DNA of 21,555 nt from an uncultured Phascolarctobacterium sp. (lineage in GTDB: Bacteria > Bacillota > Negativicutes > Acidaminococcales > Acidaminococcaceae), in assembly GCF_934190775.1 (NCBI RefSeq), contig NZ_CAKPTG010000025.1, forward strand, positions 1-21,555, written 5' to 3'. A program made the translations under genes and the position numbers. This document shows positions 1-6,450 of this stretch, in pieces. Below the pieces are notes generated by a model. That model did not search any database. It was not told the DNA's origin and saw nothing but the letters and a program-made list of their open reading frames with translations. Numbering within the stretch: the stretch's first letter is position 1; each line of letters begins with the position of its first letter.

Positions 1-10
1 TTTGTCTTTA

Positions 11-66
11 ATAAAAATAAAGTGCCGGTGGTCTCAATCTTATTTTAGATCAAGACCCCAACACTT
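11..66 (-). terminator. Intrinsic terminator of the tRNA operon
   Basis: Read on the minus strand, the arms at 66-48 and 39-20 pair over 19 base pairs with one bulged A and a few G-U wobbles, closing an 8-base A/T loop. The stem is followed by a T-rich run (19-11). It lies 45 bases past the tRNA-Lys 3' end, so it probably ends the His-Gln-Lys transcript. Confidence 0.75.
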
Positions 67-77
67 ATTATAGAACC

Positions 78-101
78 GCCGTTCTTCTTACGAAGAACGG
101 C
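78..101 (-). other. Perfect 10-bp hairpin after tRNA-Lys
   Basis: A perfect 10-bp inverted repeat (78-87 with 92-101) with a 4-base loop sits 10 bases downstream of the tRNA-Lys 3' end. No T-run follows it on either strand, so it is probably not a terminator by itself. It may be a processing or 3'-end protecting hairpin ahead of the real terminator at 11-66. Confidence 0.5.
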
Positions 102-111
102 CTTAAATTCG

Positions 112-187
112 TGGTGATCCACCCGAGACTCGAACTCGGGACACCCTGATTAAAAGTCAGGTGCTCTACCAACTGAGCTAGTGGATC
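112..187 (-). tRNA. tRNA-Lys (anticodon TTT)
   Basis: The 76-nt minus-strand sequence folds into a full cloverleaf: 7-bp acceptor stem GATCCAC/GTGGATC, D arm GCTC/GAGC, anticodon arm CCTGA-CTTTTAA-TCAGG with anticodon TTT, and T arm CCGAG-TTCGAGT-CTCGG. The discriminator is A and the CCA end is encoded. It is the last gene of the tRNA operon, two bases after tRNA-Gln. Confidence 0.97.
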
Positions 188-189
188 AT

Positions 190-265
190 TGGCTGGGGCG
201 GCTGGACTCGAACCAACGCATGCGGGAGTCAAAGTCCCGTGCCTTACCGACTTGGCTACGCCCCA
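190..265 (-). tRNA. tRNA-Gln (anticodon TTG)
   Basis: This 76-nt cloverleaf on the minus strand has acceptor stem TGGGGCG/CGCCCCA, discriminator G, an encoded CCA and anticodon loop CTTTGAC (anticodon TTG). The T-loop TTCGAGT is canonical. It lies between tRNA-His and tRNA-Lys in one transcript. The 42-base spacer to tRNA-His holds a 7-bp hairpin (284-301) that could guide processing. Confidence 0.96.
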
Positions 266-307
266 AGCTTATTAGTGGTTACTCAGATTTACTTAAATCT
301 GAAAAGG

Positions 308-384
308 TGGGGTGACTGGTGGGAGTCGAACCCACGCGTAACGGAGCCACAATCCGCCGTGTTAACCACTTCACCACAGCCACC
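308..384 (-). tRNA. tRNA-His (anticodon GTG)
   Basis: This 77-nt cloverleaf has anticodon loop ATTGTGG (anticodon GTG) and an encoded CCA. The extra 5' G at 384 pairs with C73 (at 311), which is the identity signature of tRNA-His. It is first in the His-Gln-Lys operon. The transcribed leader before it holds a 7-bp hairpin (394-411). Confidence 0.96.
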
Positions 385-422
385 ATCTTGTTTCCAAGCT
401 GAATAGCTTGGCGACGAATAGT

Positions 423-451
423 ATTATACTATATTCCAGGCAGTGCGTCAA
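423..451 (-). promoter_or_regulatory. Promoter of the tRNA operon
   Basis: On the minus strand, -35 TTGACG (451-446) and a perfect -10 TATAAT (428-423) are separated by 17 bases. Immediately upstream of the -35, positions 452-485 are almost entirely A/T and resemble an UP element, as expected for a stable-RNA promoter. The predicted start is near 416, about 30 bases before tRNA-His. Confidence 0.85.
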
Positions 452-526
452 TAGCAAAATTTAATTTTTATAAAAAATTTTACGACAGTCAACAATCATC
501 GCCTAAAATTAGACCGCAACTGATAA

Positions 527-901
527 TTAGCGGCGAGCAATTACTTCGATTTCTACATGAGCGCCTTTAGGCAGAGCAGCTACCTGTACAAAGGAGCGTG
601 CCGGCGGATCAATCTTGAAGGTTTTAGCATAAACAGCATTAATAGCGTCAAAATTCTTGATGTCATCTACAAAAATAGTAGTTTTTACAACATCCATGAA
701 TCTGAAGCGTGCTTCCGTCAGGATAGCCTCAATATTGTCTAAAACCTGCTGAGTTTCAGCTTCGATAGAGCTTTGAACCATTTCACCGGTTTCCGGATTA
801 ATAGCAATCTGACCGGATACAAACAGAATAGAACCTGCCAATACAGCTTGAGAATAAGGACCTAAAGCTTTGGGTGCATTTGTTGTTGCAATAACTTCCA
901 T
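527..901 (-). CDS. ridA: RidA family reactive-imine deaminase
   Basis: This 124-residue protein matches the usual length of the RidA/YjgF/UK114 family, which hydrolyses 2-aminoacrylate and related enamines/imines in the cytoplasm. The family signature near the C-terminus is visible (PPARSFVQVAALPKGAHVEI), with the substrate-binding Arg at residue 102 and the partner Glu at 117; GPYSQAV near residue 14 is also typical. The ATG at 901 is chosen because AAAGGAG lies 9 bases upstream; an in-frame extension to 940 would overlap the previous gene. It is the last gene of the serine operon, 25 bases after the dehydratase alpha subunit. Serine dehydratase releases 2-aminoacrylate, so the pairing is chemically sensible. 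No GC-rich terminator is visible after it, so the transcript may run into the tRNA promoter region. Confidence 0.95.
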   Translation of the reverse strand: MEVIATTNAPKALGPYSQAVLAGSILFVSGQIAINPETGEMVQSSIEAETQQVLDNIEAILTEARFRFMDVVKTTIFVDDIKNFDAINAVYAKTFKIDPPARSFVQVAALPKGAHVEIEVIARR

Positions 902-926
902 GATTAAAGTCTCCTTTGCTACTTTA

Positions 927-1814
927 TTATTTACGGGCAAAGTATTTTGCTGCCCATTCTATAGCCGAAGGCGTTGCGGCCATACCGCCGCCTGCGGTTT
1001 CCTTCAAAGCACAGGGAAGCGCATCCCCCACGCTCTTCATGGCATCAATTGCTTCATCAGCATTAATAAAGCTGCTGATTCCTGCCAACGCCAGCTCTGC
1101 TGCCAACAGCGCCTGCAAAGCACAGGCTCCATTGCGTTTAATGCAGGGTACTTCTACCAGTCCTGCCACAGGATCGCAGACAAGGCCCAGCACGTTTTTA
1201 AAAACAACTGCTACTGCTGTACCTACCTGCTGCGGTGTACCACCCAGCATAGAAACAGCAGCACCTGCTGCCATCGCCGCAGCACTGCCGCATTCTGCCT
1301 GACAGCCACCCATAGCACCTGCCAGAGAAGCGCGCTCGTTGATTACCATACCGATACTGCCGGCAACCACCATGCCGCGCTGCAAGGTTGCAGCATCCAG
1401 TCCGCAGTGCTTTTTCAATGCGAAGAATACTCCCGGAAGTACGCCGCTGGCACCTGCTGTAGGAGCAGCAACTATACGGCCCATAGCCGCGTTGCACTCG
1501 CCAACTGCTGTAGCATAGATAACGGCATCTAAGGCCTTCTCGCCCAAAAGATTGATAAAGCCTTCAGCACCTGCAGCTGCAGCCAGCTTTTTGGCATCGC
1601 CGCCGGTCAAACCGCTATGGGAGCGTACACCTGATAAACCATGCTCTACAGATTTCTCCATGACGTCCAGCATTTCCTGCATCTTCGCCAATAAATCTTC
1701 CTGACTGCATTCCAGCTCACGCATATTGTAGTCTATGAGGAATTCATCTAACGGCTGTTGCCAGGCAACAGCCTCTTTAATCCAGCTGTTCAAAGACAGC
1801 ATTTCTTTCTTCAT
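927..1814 (-). CDS. sdaAA: L-serine dehydratase, Fe-S type, alpha subunit
   Basis: This 295-residue protein is the catalytic alpha chain of the oxygen-sensitive [4Fe-4S] L-serine dehydratase, which converts serine to pyruvate and ammonia. Motifs include SGVRSHSGLTGGD (residues 61-73), APTAGASGVLPG (118-128) and GGCQAECGS. Cysteines 171, 213 and 224 have the spacing (42 and 11 residues) of the three cluster ligands known in the single-chain enzyme, within VCDPVAGLVEVPC. The ATG at 1814 is chosen over the more upstream in-frame codon because AAGGGG lies just before it, overlapping the stop codon of the beta-subunit gene 10 bases away. The length is normal for the two-subunit form. The beta subunit, HutP-like and symporter genes precede it and ridA follows, consistent with one operon. 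Confidence 0.96.
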   Translation of the reverse strand: MKKEMLSLNSWIKEAVAWQQPLDEFLIDYNMRELECSQEDLLAKMQEMLDVMEKSVEHGLSGVRSHSGLTGGDAKKLAAAAGAEGFINLLGEKALDAVIYATAVGECNAAMGRIVAAPTAGASGVLPGVFFALKKHCGLDAATLQRGMVVAGSIGMVINERASLAGAMGGCQAECGSAAAMAAGAAVSMLGGTPQQVGTAVAVVFKNVLGLVCDPVAGLVEVPCIKRNGACALQALLAAELALAGISSFINADEAIDAMKSVGDALPCALKETAGGGMAATPSAIEWAAKYFARK

Positions 1815-1824
1815 GCTGCACCCC

Positions 1825-2490
1825 TTACAAAACACTGGCGATAAAACGCACCGATTCTATCTGCTGCAGCGCGCTGATAAGATTAATAATCTCCTGCGGT
1901 ACTGCCTCATCACATTCAATAACCATAGATGCCATGCCACCCTTATCACTACGGAACAAACGCATGGTAGCAATATTTACGCCGGCATTGGCCAAGGTAC
2001 TGGTAACCAGCGCAATAACACCTCTGGTATCAATATGCACTGTCAAAATAGCAGGCAGGCGTCCAGTAAGCTCCACAGGAAAGCCGTCGATTTCCGTAAC
2101 CTGTACCTGACCACCGCCAACAGAAGAGCCGACGATATCACAACGGGCACCATTTTCTGCAGTCAGCTTGAAAAGCACAGTGTTGGGATGAGCCTTATTG
2201 CCCAAATCAATTTTATGATAAGAATATTCTAGGCCGTTTTTCTCCGCATAGCGGTCAGCCTGCGGAATGCGTTCATCATCCGGCAGCCAGCCCATCAGGC
2301 CAGCCAGCAGCGCCATATCCGTGCCGTGTCCCTTATAGGTCTCGGCAAAGGAGCCATGCAGATATATTTCCGCCTTTACCGGCTTACTGCCAAGAATGCT
2401 GGCAGCCAAAAGCCCCAGACGGACAGCACCGGCAGTATGCGAGCTGGAGGGACCAATCATCACCGGTCCGATAATATCCAAAATACTCAT
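1825..2490 (-). CDS. sdaAB: L-serine dehydratase, Fe-S type, beta subunit
   Basis: This 221-residue beta chain opens with the family hallmark IGPVMIGPSSSHTAGAVRLG (from about residue 6). The SSSHTAG segment belongs to the serine dehydratase beta domain. Residues about 147-221 form an ACT domain (HIDTRGVIALVTSTLANAGV), a small-molecule binding fold found at the end of this subunit. The start codon ATG at 2490 has GAGGTG a few bases upstream. It starts 9 bases after the HutP-like gene and ends 10 bases before the alpha gene, so the two subunits should be made together and assemble into one cytoplasmic enzyme. Confidence 0.95.
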   Translation of the reverse strand: MSILDIIGPVMIGPSSSHTAGAVRLGLLAASILGSKPVKAEIYLHGSFAETYKGHGTDMALLAGLMGWLPDDERIPQADRYAEKNGLEYSYHKIDLGNKAHPNTVLFKLTAENGARCDIVGSSVGGGQVQVTEIDGFPVELTGRLPAILTVHIDTRGVIALVTSTLANAGVNIATMRLFRSDKGGMASMVIECDEAVPQEIINLISALQQIESVRFIASVL

Positions 2491-2499
2491 AGCGCACCT

Positions 2500-2940
2500 C
2501 TATTCATCACTAGCCAGCGAACGATGTGCCAAGCCGACACACAGCTCATTGAGATTCAGCACGCCAACGCCCATATAAATAGCAACACAAAGATGCTCTC
2601 CGGCGCGGGCAATACCGATTTTACCGCCGACATTGAAGCCAAAGGCCTTAACCTTCACCTGCTCCAAAGCTTCGTGCGCCGCACCCGCCACAGCACCCGC
2701 ACCCACATGAGATTCGGTTACAAGTCCCTGACGCTGCGCAGCCACTACGGCACGCTCGACAATTTTTACAATAGAAGGAATGAATTCACCGCCAAAATCA
2801 ACAGCTGTTGAACGAATACCATGCTCCGCCAGGCGTTCCTTTACCTTCGTTTCCTCCACACGACTGGAGGTCAGTGCGATACGCAAGGCAGCACGGCCGA
2901 TTTCGATGCTGTTGATGCAGCTTTTACCACATTCATGCAT
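2500..2940 (-). CDS. HutP family RNA-binding regulator
   Basis: This 146-residue protein resembles the HutP family, Mg2+- and ligand-dependent RNA-binding antiterminators first described for the histidine utilisation operon. The segment ESHVGAGAVAGAAHEAL parallels the HutP helix that carries metal-binding histidines, and LAHRSL near the C-terminus parallels the family's final conserved His. The ATG at 2940 is chosen because GAGGGGTG lies 8 bases upstream; an in-frame start at 2961 would leave no ribosome site. The gene sits between a transporter and serine dehydratase and no hut genes are present, so the effector is probably serine or a related amino acid rather than histidine; that part is inference. 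The assignment to the family rests on recognised motifs and length. Confidence 0.8.
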   Translation of the reverse strand: MHECGKSCINSIEIGRAALRIALTSSRVEETKVKERLAEHGIRSTAVDFGGEFIPSIVKIVERAVVAAQRQGLVTESHVGAGAVAGAAHEALEQVKVKAFGFNVGGKIGIARAGEHLCVAIYMGVGVLNLNELCVGLAHRSLASDE

Positions 2941-2988
2941 GTTAGTCACACCCCTCACCAAACAATTTTCTATCAGCAGGCGCAGAGA

Positions 2989-4431
2989 TTACTCGTCCTC
3001 TTCTGGAACCTCTACAACCTCTTTGATTTTATTTTTATCCAGCATTGCTACCAACAGGAAGGTAATAATGCAGATAGGCCATTCAAAGTAAATTACTTCG
3101 TTGGCAAAAAGCGGTTTGATGCCTGCCAGCGGACTGCCGGGAACAAACCAGAGAGCGATGCCGATAAGGCTCACCAGAGTAGTCCAAAAAGCAGAGCTGC
3201 GACGGCACAGGCCAGGAGCGAACATCGTAAAGAAGAATACGCAGGTCAGGCCACAGGTCATAGACAAACCGGCAATCATCGTCTTAACAATGCCTGCTGC
3301 ATTAAAGGCAAACCACAGAGTAATCAGGCCTACAGCAAAAACGGACAGACGATTGATAATGACAAATTTATTTTCCGCAACAGTAGGATTAATAAAGCGT
3401 TTGTAAATATCATTGCTGAAGAGCGTAGCTGCACCCAGCAAAATAGTGCAGGCAGTAGATACATCCGCAGCCCACAAAGCAGCCAGCGTTACACCGCCAG
3501 CCAGTGGGTCAAGAGTCATAACAACCTTCGGCATAGCCAGTGCAGCCTGTGACAGTGGCATTTCCGGATACATAGCCTTGCAGACAACACCCAACACAGC
3601 GCAGATAAAGCCTACAGGGAAAATCATCAGGCCGGCCAGAACATAACCGTTGCGGGCAGCCTTGGCATTTTTCGCACCGCAGGCAATCTGTACAGGGCCC
3701 TGCGCAGTAATAGTCTGGGTAATCATAACGATAATCCAGCCAAGAATAGTAGCAAAAGCCAGGCCTGCTACCGGACTGCCCATAACCTCGGGGTTAGGCA
3801 GCTTGCTAAGAACTGCATCCCAACCGCCTACGTTGGATACAGATTGGATTGCAGAGTAGATAATACCGATATAAATCAAGGTAACGCTGACAATATTTGC
3901 CAGACCGCTGGACCAAAGACCACCAATCAGCGTAATACCGATAAATACCACGGCACTCATAATCATACCGCCATGGAAGGAGAAAATCTCCGGCAGCAGT
4001 GAGGACAAAATCGCACCGCCTGCCATGTACTGCAAAGCAGTAATAACGCACATAATGATAACCAGACCGATTGCAGCGATGGCACGGCCTTTAGTATCAT
4101 AATAGAACTCAAAGAATTCCGGGATAGTGGAAACCTTCATAGAACGCAACTTGCCTGCTGCCAAAAGGCCCATAACAATAGCACCGATAGACCACGCGCC
4201 GTTATACCAGCCTGCTGCCAGACCAACGCTGAAGGCACGCTGCGCTACGCCGACTGTAGAAGCAGCACCAACTGCCAGACCGGTAACGTTGACCGCTACC
4301 AGAATCGTGTTCAGCTTACGGCCGGCCAGCAAAAATGCTGTCGAACCCGAATCAGCCTTGTGCTTAACCCACAAGCTGATGCCAAAAAGCAACGCGATGT
4401 ACACTACGACAATTACCAACTGAATAGACAT
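2989..4431 (-). CDS. Sodium:solute symporter (SSS family), probable serine/amino-acid uptake
   Basis: This 480-residue, strongly hydrophobic protein has about 13 predicted membrane helices, as expected for the SSS family (LeuT fold) of Na+-coupled permeases. It opens with a long hydrophobic helix (IQLVIVVVYIALLFGISLWV) and shows the family-like early segments FLLAGRKLN and GLAVGAASTVGVAQRAFSVG, in the region that contributes to Na+ and substrate binding. The charged tail (VVEVPEEDE) is cytoplasmic. The substrate cannot be read from the sequence; its place at the head of a serine-deaminating operon suggests serine. The ATG at 4431 matches the usual SSS N-terminus, but its ribosome site (AAAGG) lies rather far upstream. 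An in-frame start at 4506 would add 25 residues and has no properly spaced ribosome site. Confidence 0.88.
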   Translation of the reverse strand: MSIQLVIVVVYIALLFGISLWVKHKADSGSTAFLLAGRKLNTILVAVNVTGLAVGAASTVGVAQRAFSVGLAAGWYNGAWSIGAIVMGLLAAGKLRSMKVSTIPEFFEFYYDTKGRAIAAIGLVIIMCVITALQYMAGGAILSSLLPEIFSFHGGMIMSAVVFIGITLIGGLWSSGLANIVSVTLIYIGIIYSAIQSVSNVGGWDAVLSKLPNPEVMGSPVAGLAFATILGWIIVMITQTITAQGPVQIACGAKNAKAARNGYVLAGLMIFPVGFICAVLGVVCKAMYPEMPLSQAALAMPKVVMTLDPLAGGVTLAALWAADVSTACTILLGAATLFSNDIYKRFINPTVAENKFVIINRLSVFAVGLITLWFAFNAAGIVKTMIAGLSMTCGLTCVFFFTMFAPGLCRRSSAFWTTLVSLIGIALWFVPGSPLAGIKPLFANEVIYFEWPICIITFLLVAMLDKNKIKEVVEVPEEDE

Positions 4432-4533
4432 AAAAACTACACTACCTTTCTTCCATGCTACAAAAGCATAATACTTGTGCCGTAAGAATATAAACCATGC
4501 TACCATCCTACAACGTACAATAATTTGTCTTAT

Positions 4534-4562
4534 ATTATACCAACTTTTTTTAGTAAATTAAA
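4534..4562 (-). promoter_or_regulatory. Promoter of the serine uptake/deamination operon
   Basis: On the minus strand there is a perfect -10 TATAAT (4539-4534) with a weak -35 TTTAAT (4562-4557) at 17-base spacing. Transcription would start near 4527 and leave a leader of about 95 nt before the symporter start. That leader is rich in TAG triplets (see findings). Confidence 0.6.
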
Positions 4563-4707
4563 GCTCCCGCCAAAACTTTTCTGCATCGGAAAAATTTACG
4601 AAATAAAATTTAGGTAAAATTTCGCCTGGCCAAGTGCAAGAAAAAGGATTTTATATATTTTTGTCGAATTGCTTAATGTATGTTGTAACACAATGGAGGA
4701 ATGAAAT

Positions 4708-4947
4708 ATGTTTACTTATAAAACCAGCGGCGTCTGCTCCCGCGAGATTCATTTTGATATAGTTGATGGCAAGCTGCACAATGTAAGCTTTGACGGCGGC
4801 TGCCCCGGCAACCTGGCTGCTATCGGCAAGCTTGTAGAAGGCCAGGACGCTAAAGCAGTTGCCGATTTACTTAATGGCAATGACTGCCGCGGTCGTGGCA
4901 CCAGCTGCGCTGACCAATTGGCCAAAGCCATCGCCGAGCATCTGTAA
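4708..4947 (+). CDS. Four-cysteine TSCPD-domain protein (TIGR03905 type)
   Basis: This 79-residue protein belongs to the small TSCPD-domain family related to the C-terminal zinc-binding part of cobalamin-dependent ribonucleotide reductases. The four conserved cysteines are visible at residues 10 (SGVCSRE), 32 (GGCPGN), 60 (NDCRGRG) and 67 (TSCADQL, the TSCPD motif itself with A for P). Together they probably bind a metal. No function is established for the stand-alone family. The ribosome site GGAGGA lies 7 bases before the ATG. It is followed by the duplicated leader element and corA and could share their transcript, since no separate promoter for corA is obvious. Confidence 0.85.
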   Translation: MFTYKTSGVCSREIHFDIVDGKLHNVSFDGGCPGNLAAIGKLVEGQDAKAVADLLNGNDCRGRGTSCADQLAKAIAEHL

Positions 4948-4987
4948 TTTATAAAAATTGGTGCTTTATCACAAAGTTAATTAAGCA

Positions 4988-5087
4988 GGCGTGGGAGAAA
5001 GTGCCAGATGCTAGGCAATGGCGACGACGGCGTACTCCTTGTACGTCTAGGAGCCGTTGTGACGCAGACGGTGCTTTATCGCACATT
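4988..5087 (+). repeat. Structured tandem element, copy 1 (upstream of corA)
   Basis: This is the first of two direct repeats about 95-100 nt long with a 113-base period; copies 1 and 2 differ at only 3 of the first 93 positions. Predicted stems: AAAGTGCC (4998-5005) with GGTGCTTT (5070-5077) using two G-U pairs, then a CGACGGC/GCCGTTG helix capped by a GTAC/GTAC hairpin. The outer closing stem is weak in this copy (GTG/CAC only). A 3' remnant of a further copy lies at 4960-4985. No known riboswitch class is recognised. Confidence 0.7.
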
Positions 5088-5099
5088 GTTAAAATAAAT

Positions 5100-5201
5100 A
5101 GGCGTGGGAGAAAGTGCCGGATGCTAGGCAATGGCGACGACGGCGTACTTCTCGTACGTCTAGGAGCCGTTGTGACGCAGACGGTGCTTTATCGCACGCC
5201 T
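5100..5201 (+). ncRNA. Structured tandem element, copy 2; candidate corA leader RNA
   Basis: The second copy has a complete fold. The outer stem AGGCGTG (5100-5106) pairs with CACGCCT (5195-5201), the next stem is AAAGTGCC (5111-5118) with GGTGCTTT (5183-5190), and an asymmetric 15-base loop follows. The inner stem CGACGGC (5138-5144) pairs with GCCGTTG (5166-5172) and is capped by a GTAC/GTAC hairpin. Two of the three differences from copy 1 fall in the apical loop and one in the asymmetric loop; none breaks a stem. It ends 13 bases before the AAAGGAGG ribosome site (5215-5222) of corA. The position suggests a cis-regulatory RNA, perhaps ion-responsive; no terminator or M-box hallmark is visible. 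Confidence 0.6.
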
Positions 5202-5231
5202 GACAGGAAAGAGGAAAGGAGGAACCCTACT

Positions 5232-6182
5232 ATGTACAAAATTTTAAAAAGTACCGACCAAGGATTGGACGAGCTGGAGCTGGAACATCTGGAAAAGGGC
5301 TACTGGCTTGACATAGTGGCTCCTTCTGTAGAAGAGCTGCAGGAAATAGCGGCAGCGACAAAAATCCAGATGGATTTTTTAAGCGCCGCACTGGACGAGG
5401 AAGAAAAATCCCGTATTGAAGTAGAGGATGACCAGATTCTGATTTTGGTCGACATTCCTTTTTTGCGCAGTAACAAGGATTATGACACCTTGCCTTTGGG
5501 TATTGTAGTAACTGAAGAAGGCATTGCCACTATCTGCTTGGAGCCTAACGCTGTAACTGCAGATTTCGGCACGCACAACAGCAAATTGTTCAGCACCTTC
5601 AAAAAAACGCGCTTTCTGTTCCAGATTCTTTATAAATCTGCTACTCTCTATCTGAAATATATCCGTATCATCATCCGCCGTACGGATGAACTGGAAATTC
5701 ATCTGCGCCAGTCCATGGAAAACAGCGAGCTCTTCAATCTGCTTGATCTGCAGAAATCCTTAACCTACTTTTCCACCTCTCTGCGCAGTAATTCCATTGT
5801 ACTCGAAAGACTGCTGCGTCTGCGTAATGCAACGCAGTCTCAGCATCTGATAAAGGTATACGAGGAAGACGAGGATTTGCTGGACGATGTCATCATCGAA
5901 TATAAGCAGGCTGTAGAAATGGTTGAAATGTACAGCCACATTCTTAATAGCATGATGGAAGTTTTCGCCAGCATCATCAGCAACAACCTGAACCTGGTCA
6001 TGAAATTTTTGGCATCCGTCACCATTATTTTGGCGATTCCTACACTCATCAGCGGTTTGTGGGGCATGAACGTACCTGTCCCCTTTGCTGAAAATCCCCT
6101 TGGCTTCCTTATCGTCATCAGCCTGGCGGCGTGTATTGCCCTGGGCACTGCCTTCCTGCTATGGAAGAAGCGAATGTTCTGA
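5232..6182 (+). CDS. corA: CorA family magnesium/divalent metal transporter
   Basis: This 316-residue protein has the CorA layout: a soluble N-terminal alpha/beta domain (about 1-130), a long helical stalk rich in charged residues (about 130-257), and two membrane helices (about 258-277 and 291-311) with a short basic tail (LWKKRMF). The signature GMN at residues 278-280, at the outer mouth of the pore, defines the family; the context is GLWGMNVPVPF. CorA proteins form pentameric channels for Mg2+ and sometimes Co2+ or Ni2+. The ATG at 5232 is chosen because AAAGGAGG lies 9 bases upstream; the open frame continues upstream into the repeat region but has no ribosome site there. The duplicated structured leader immediately before it suggests RNA-level control. 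A 76-residue gene follows after 9 bases. Confidence 0.95.
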   Translation: MYKILKSTDQGLDELELEHLEKGYWLDIVAPSVEELQEIAAATKIQMDFLSAALDEEEKSRIEVEDDQILILVDIPFLRSNKDYDTLPLGIVVTEEGIATICLEPNAVTADFGTHNSKLFSTFKKTRFLFQILYKSATLYLKYIRIIIRRTDELEIHLRQSMENSELFNLLDLQKSLTYFSTSLRSNSIVLERLLRLRNATQSQHLIKVYEEDEDLLDDVIIEYKQAVEMVEMYSHILNSMMEVFASIISNNLNLVMKFLASVTIILAIPTLISGLWGMNVPVPFAENPLGFLIVISLAACIALGTAFLLWKKRMF

Positions 6183-6191
6183 GGTTAGAAA

Positions 6192-6422
6192 ATGTCTAAA
6201 GTTACCCAAGAAAAACTGCTCGCCGGAATTATTTTCGGCGATAATGATAACGAAGAATATATTTACCTGCCCGGCGGCGAGGTTGGCAGCGAAGCGCCTC
6301 TTTGCGTGCTGGAACGCGGCGGTAGCCGCGAGGACCTGCCTCTTGAAGAAGCGGCTCAGCAGGTTCATCGTCTTGCACTGCGCCCCTGCGCTCATCCGCT
6401 GTGGGGCAAGCGTTCGTACTAA
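6192..6422 (+). CDS. Small conserved-looking protein of unknown function (76 aa)
   Basis: I do not recognise this protein. It has 76 residues, is soluble (no membrane helix or signal) and has an acidic N-terminal half (FGDNDNEEYIYLPGGE) and a basic C-terminus (HPLWGKRSY). GAGGT lies 7 bases before the ATG. It starts 9 bases after corA and ends 28 bases before the HerA-like ATPase, which has its own strong AAGGAGG site. Tight packing, a plausible ribosome site and codon use like its neighbours support a real gene. Its operon position could link it to either neighbour. Confidence 0.7.
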   Translation: MSKVTQEKLLAGIIFGDNDNEEYIYLPGGEVGSEAPLCVLERGGSREDLPLEEAAQQVHRLALRPCAHPLWGKRSY

Positions 6423-6450
6423 ATCATAATACCGCAAGGAGGACTGCAAT

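Noticed and set aside
284..301. Terminator between tRNA-His and tRNA-Gln
   Set aside because: The 7-bp A/T-rich hairpin has no T-run on the transcribed strand and lies within a compact tRNA operon; processing is more likely.
870..1532. 220-codon plus-strand open frame opposite sdaAA
   Set aside because: It is antisense to a well-recognised enzyme, rich in Cys and His from the complementary codons, and has no ribosome site or recognisable domain.
2941..2961. Upstream start for the HutP-like gene at 2961
   Set aside because: No ribosome site lies before it, while the ATG at 2940 has GAGGGGTG at good spacing.
5001..5231. A 77-codon N-terminal extension of corA through the repeat region
   Set aside because: The frame is open only because of the repeats; there is no ribosome site at its start, the ATG at 5232 has AAAGGAGG upstream, and the extension would not be part of any CorA domain.
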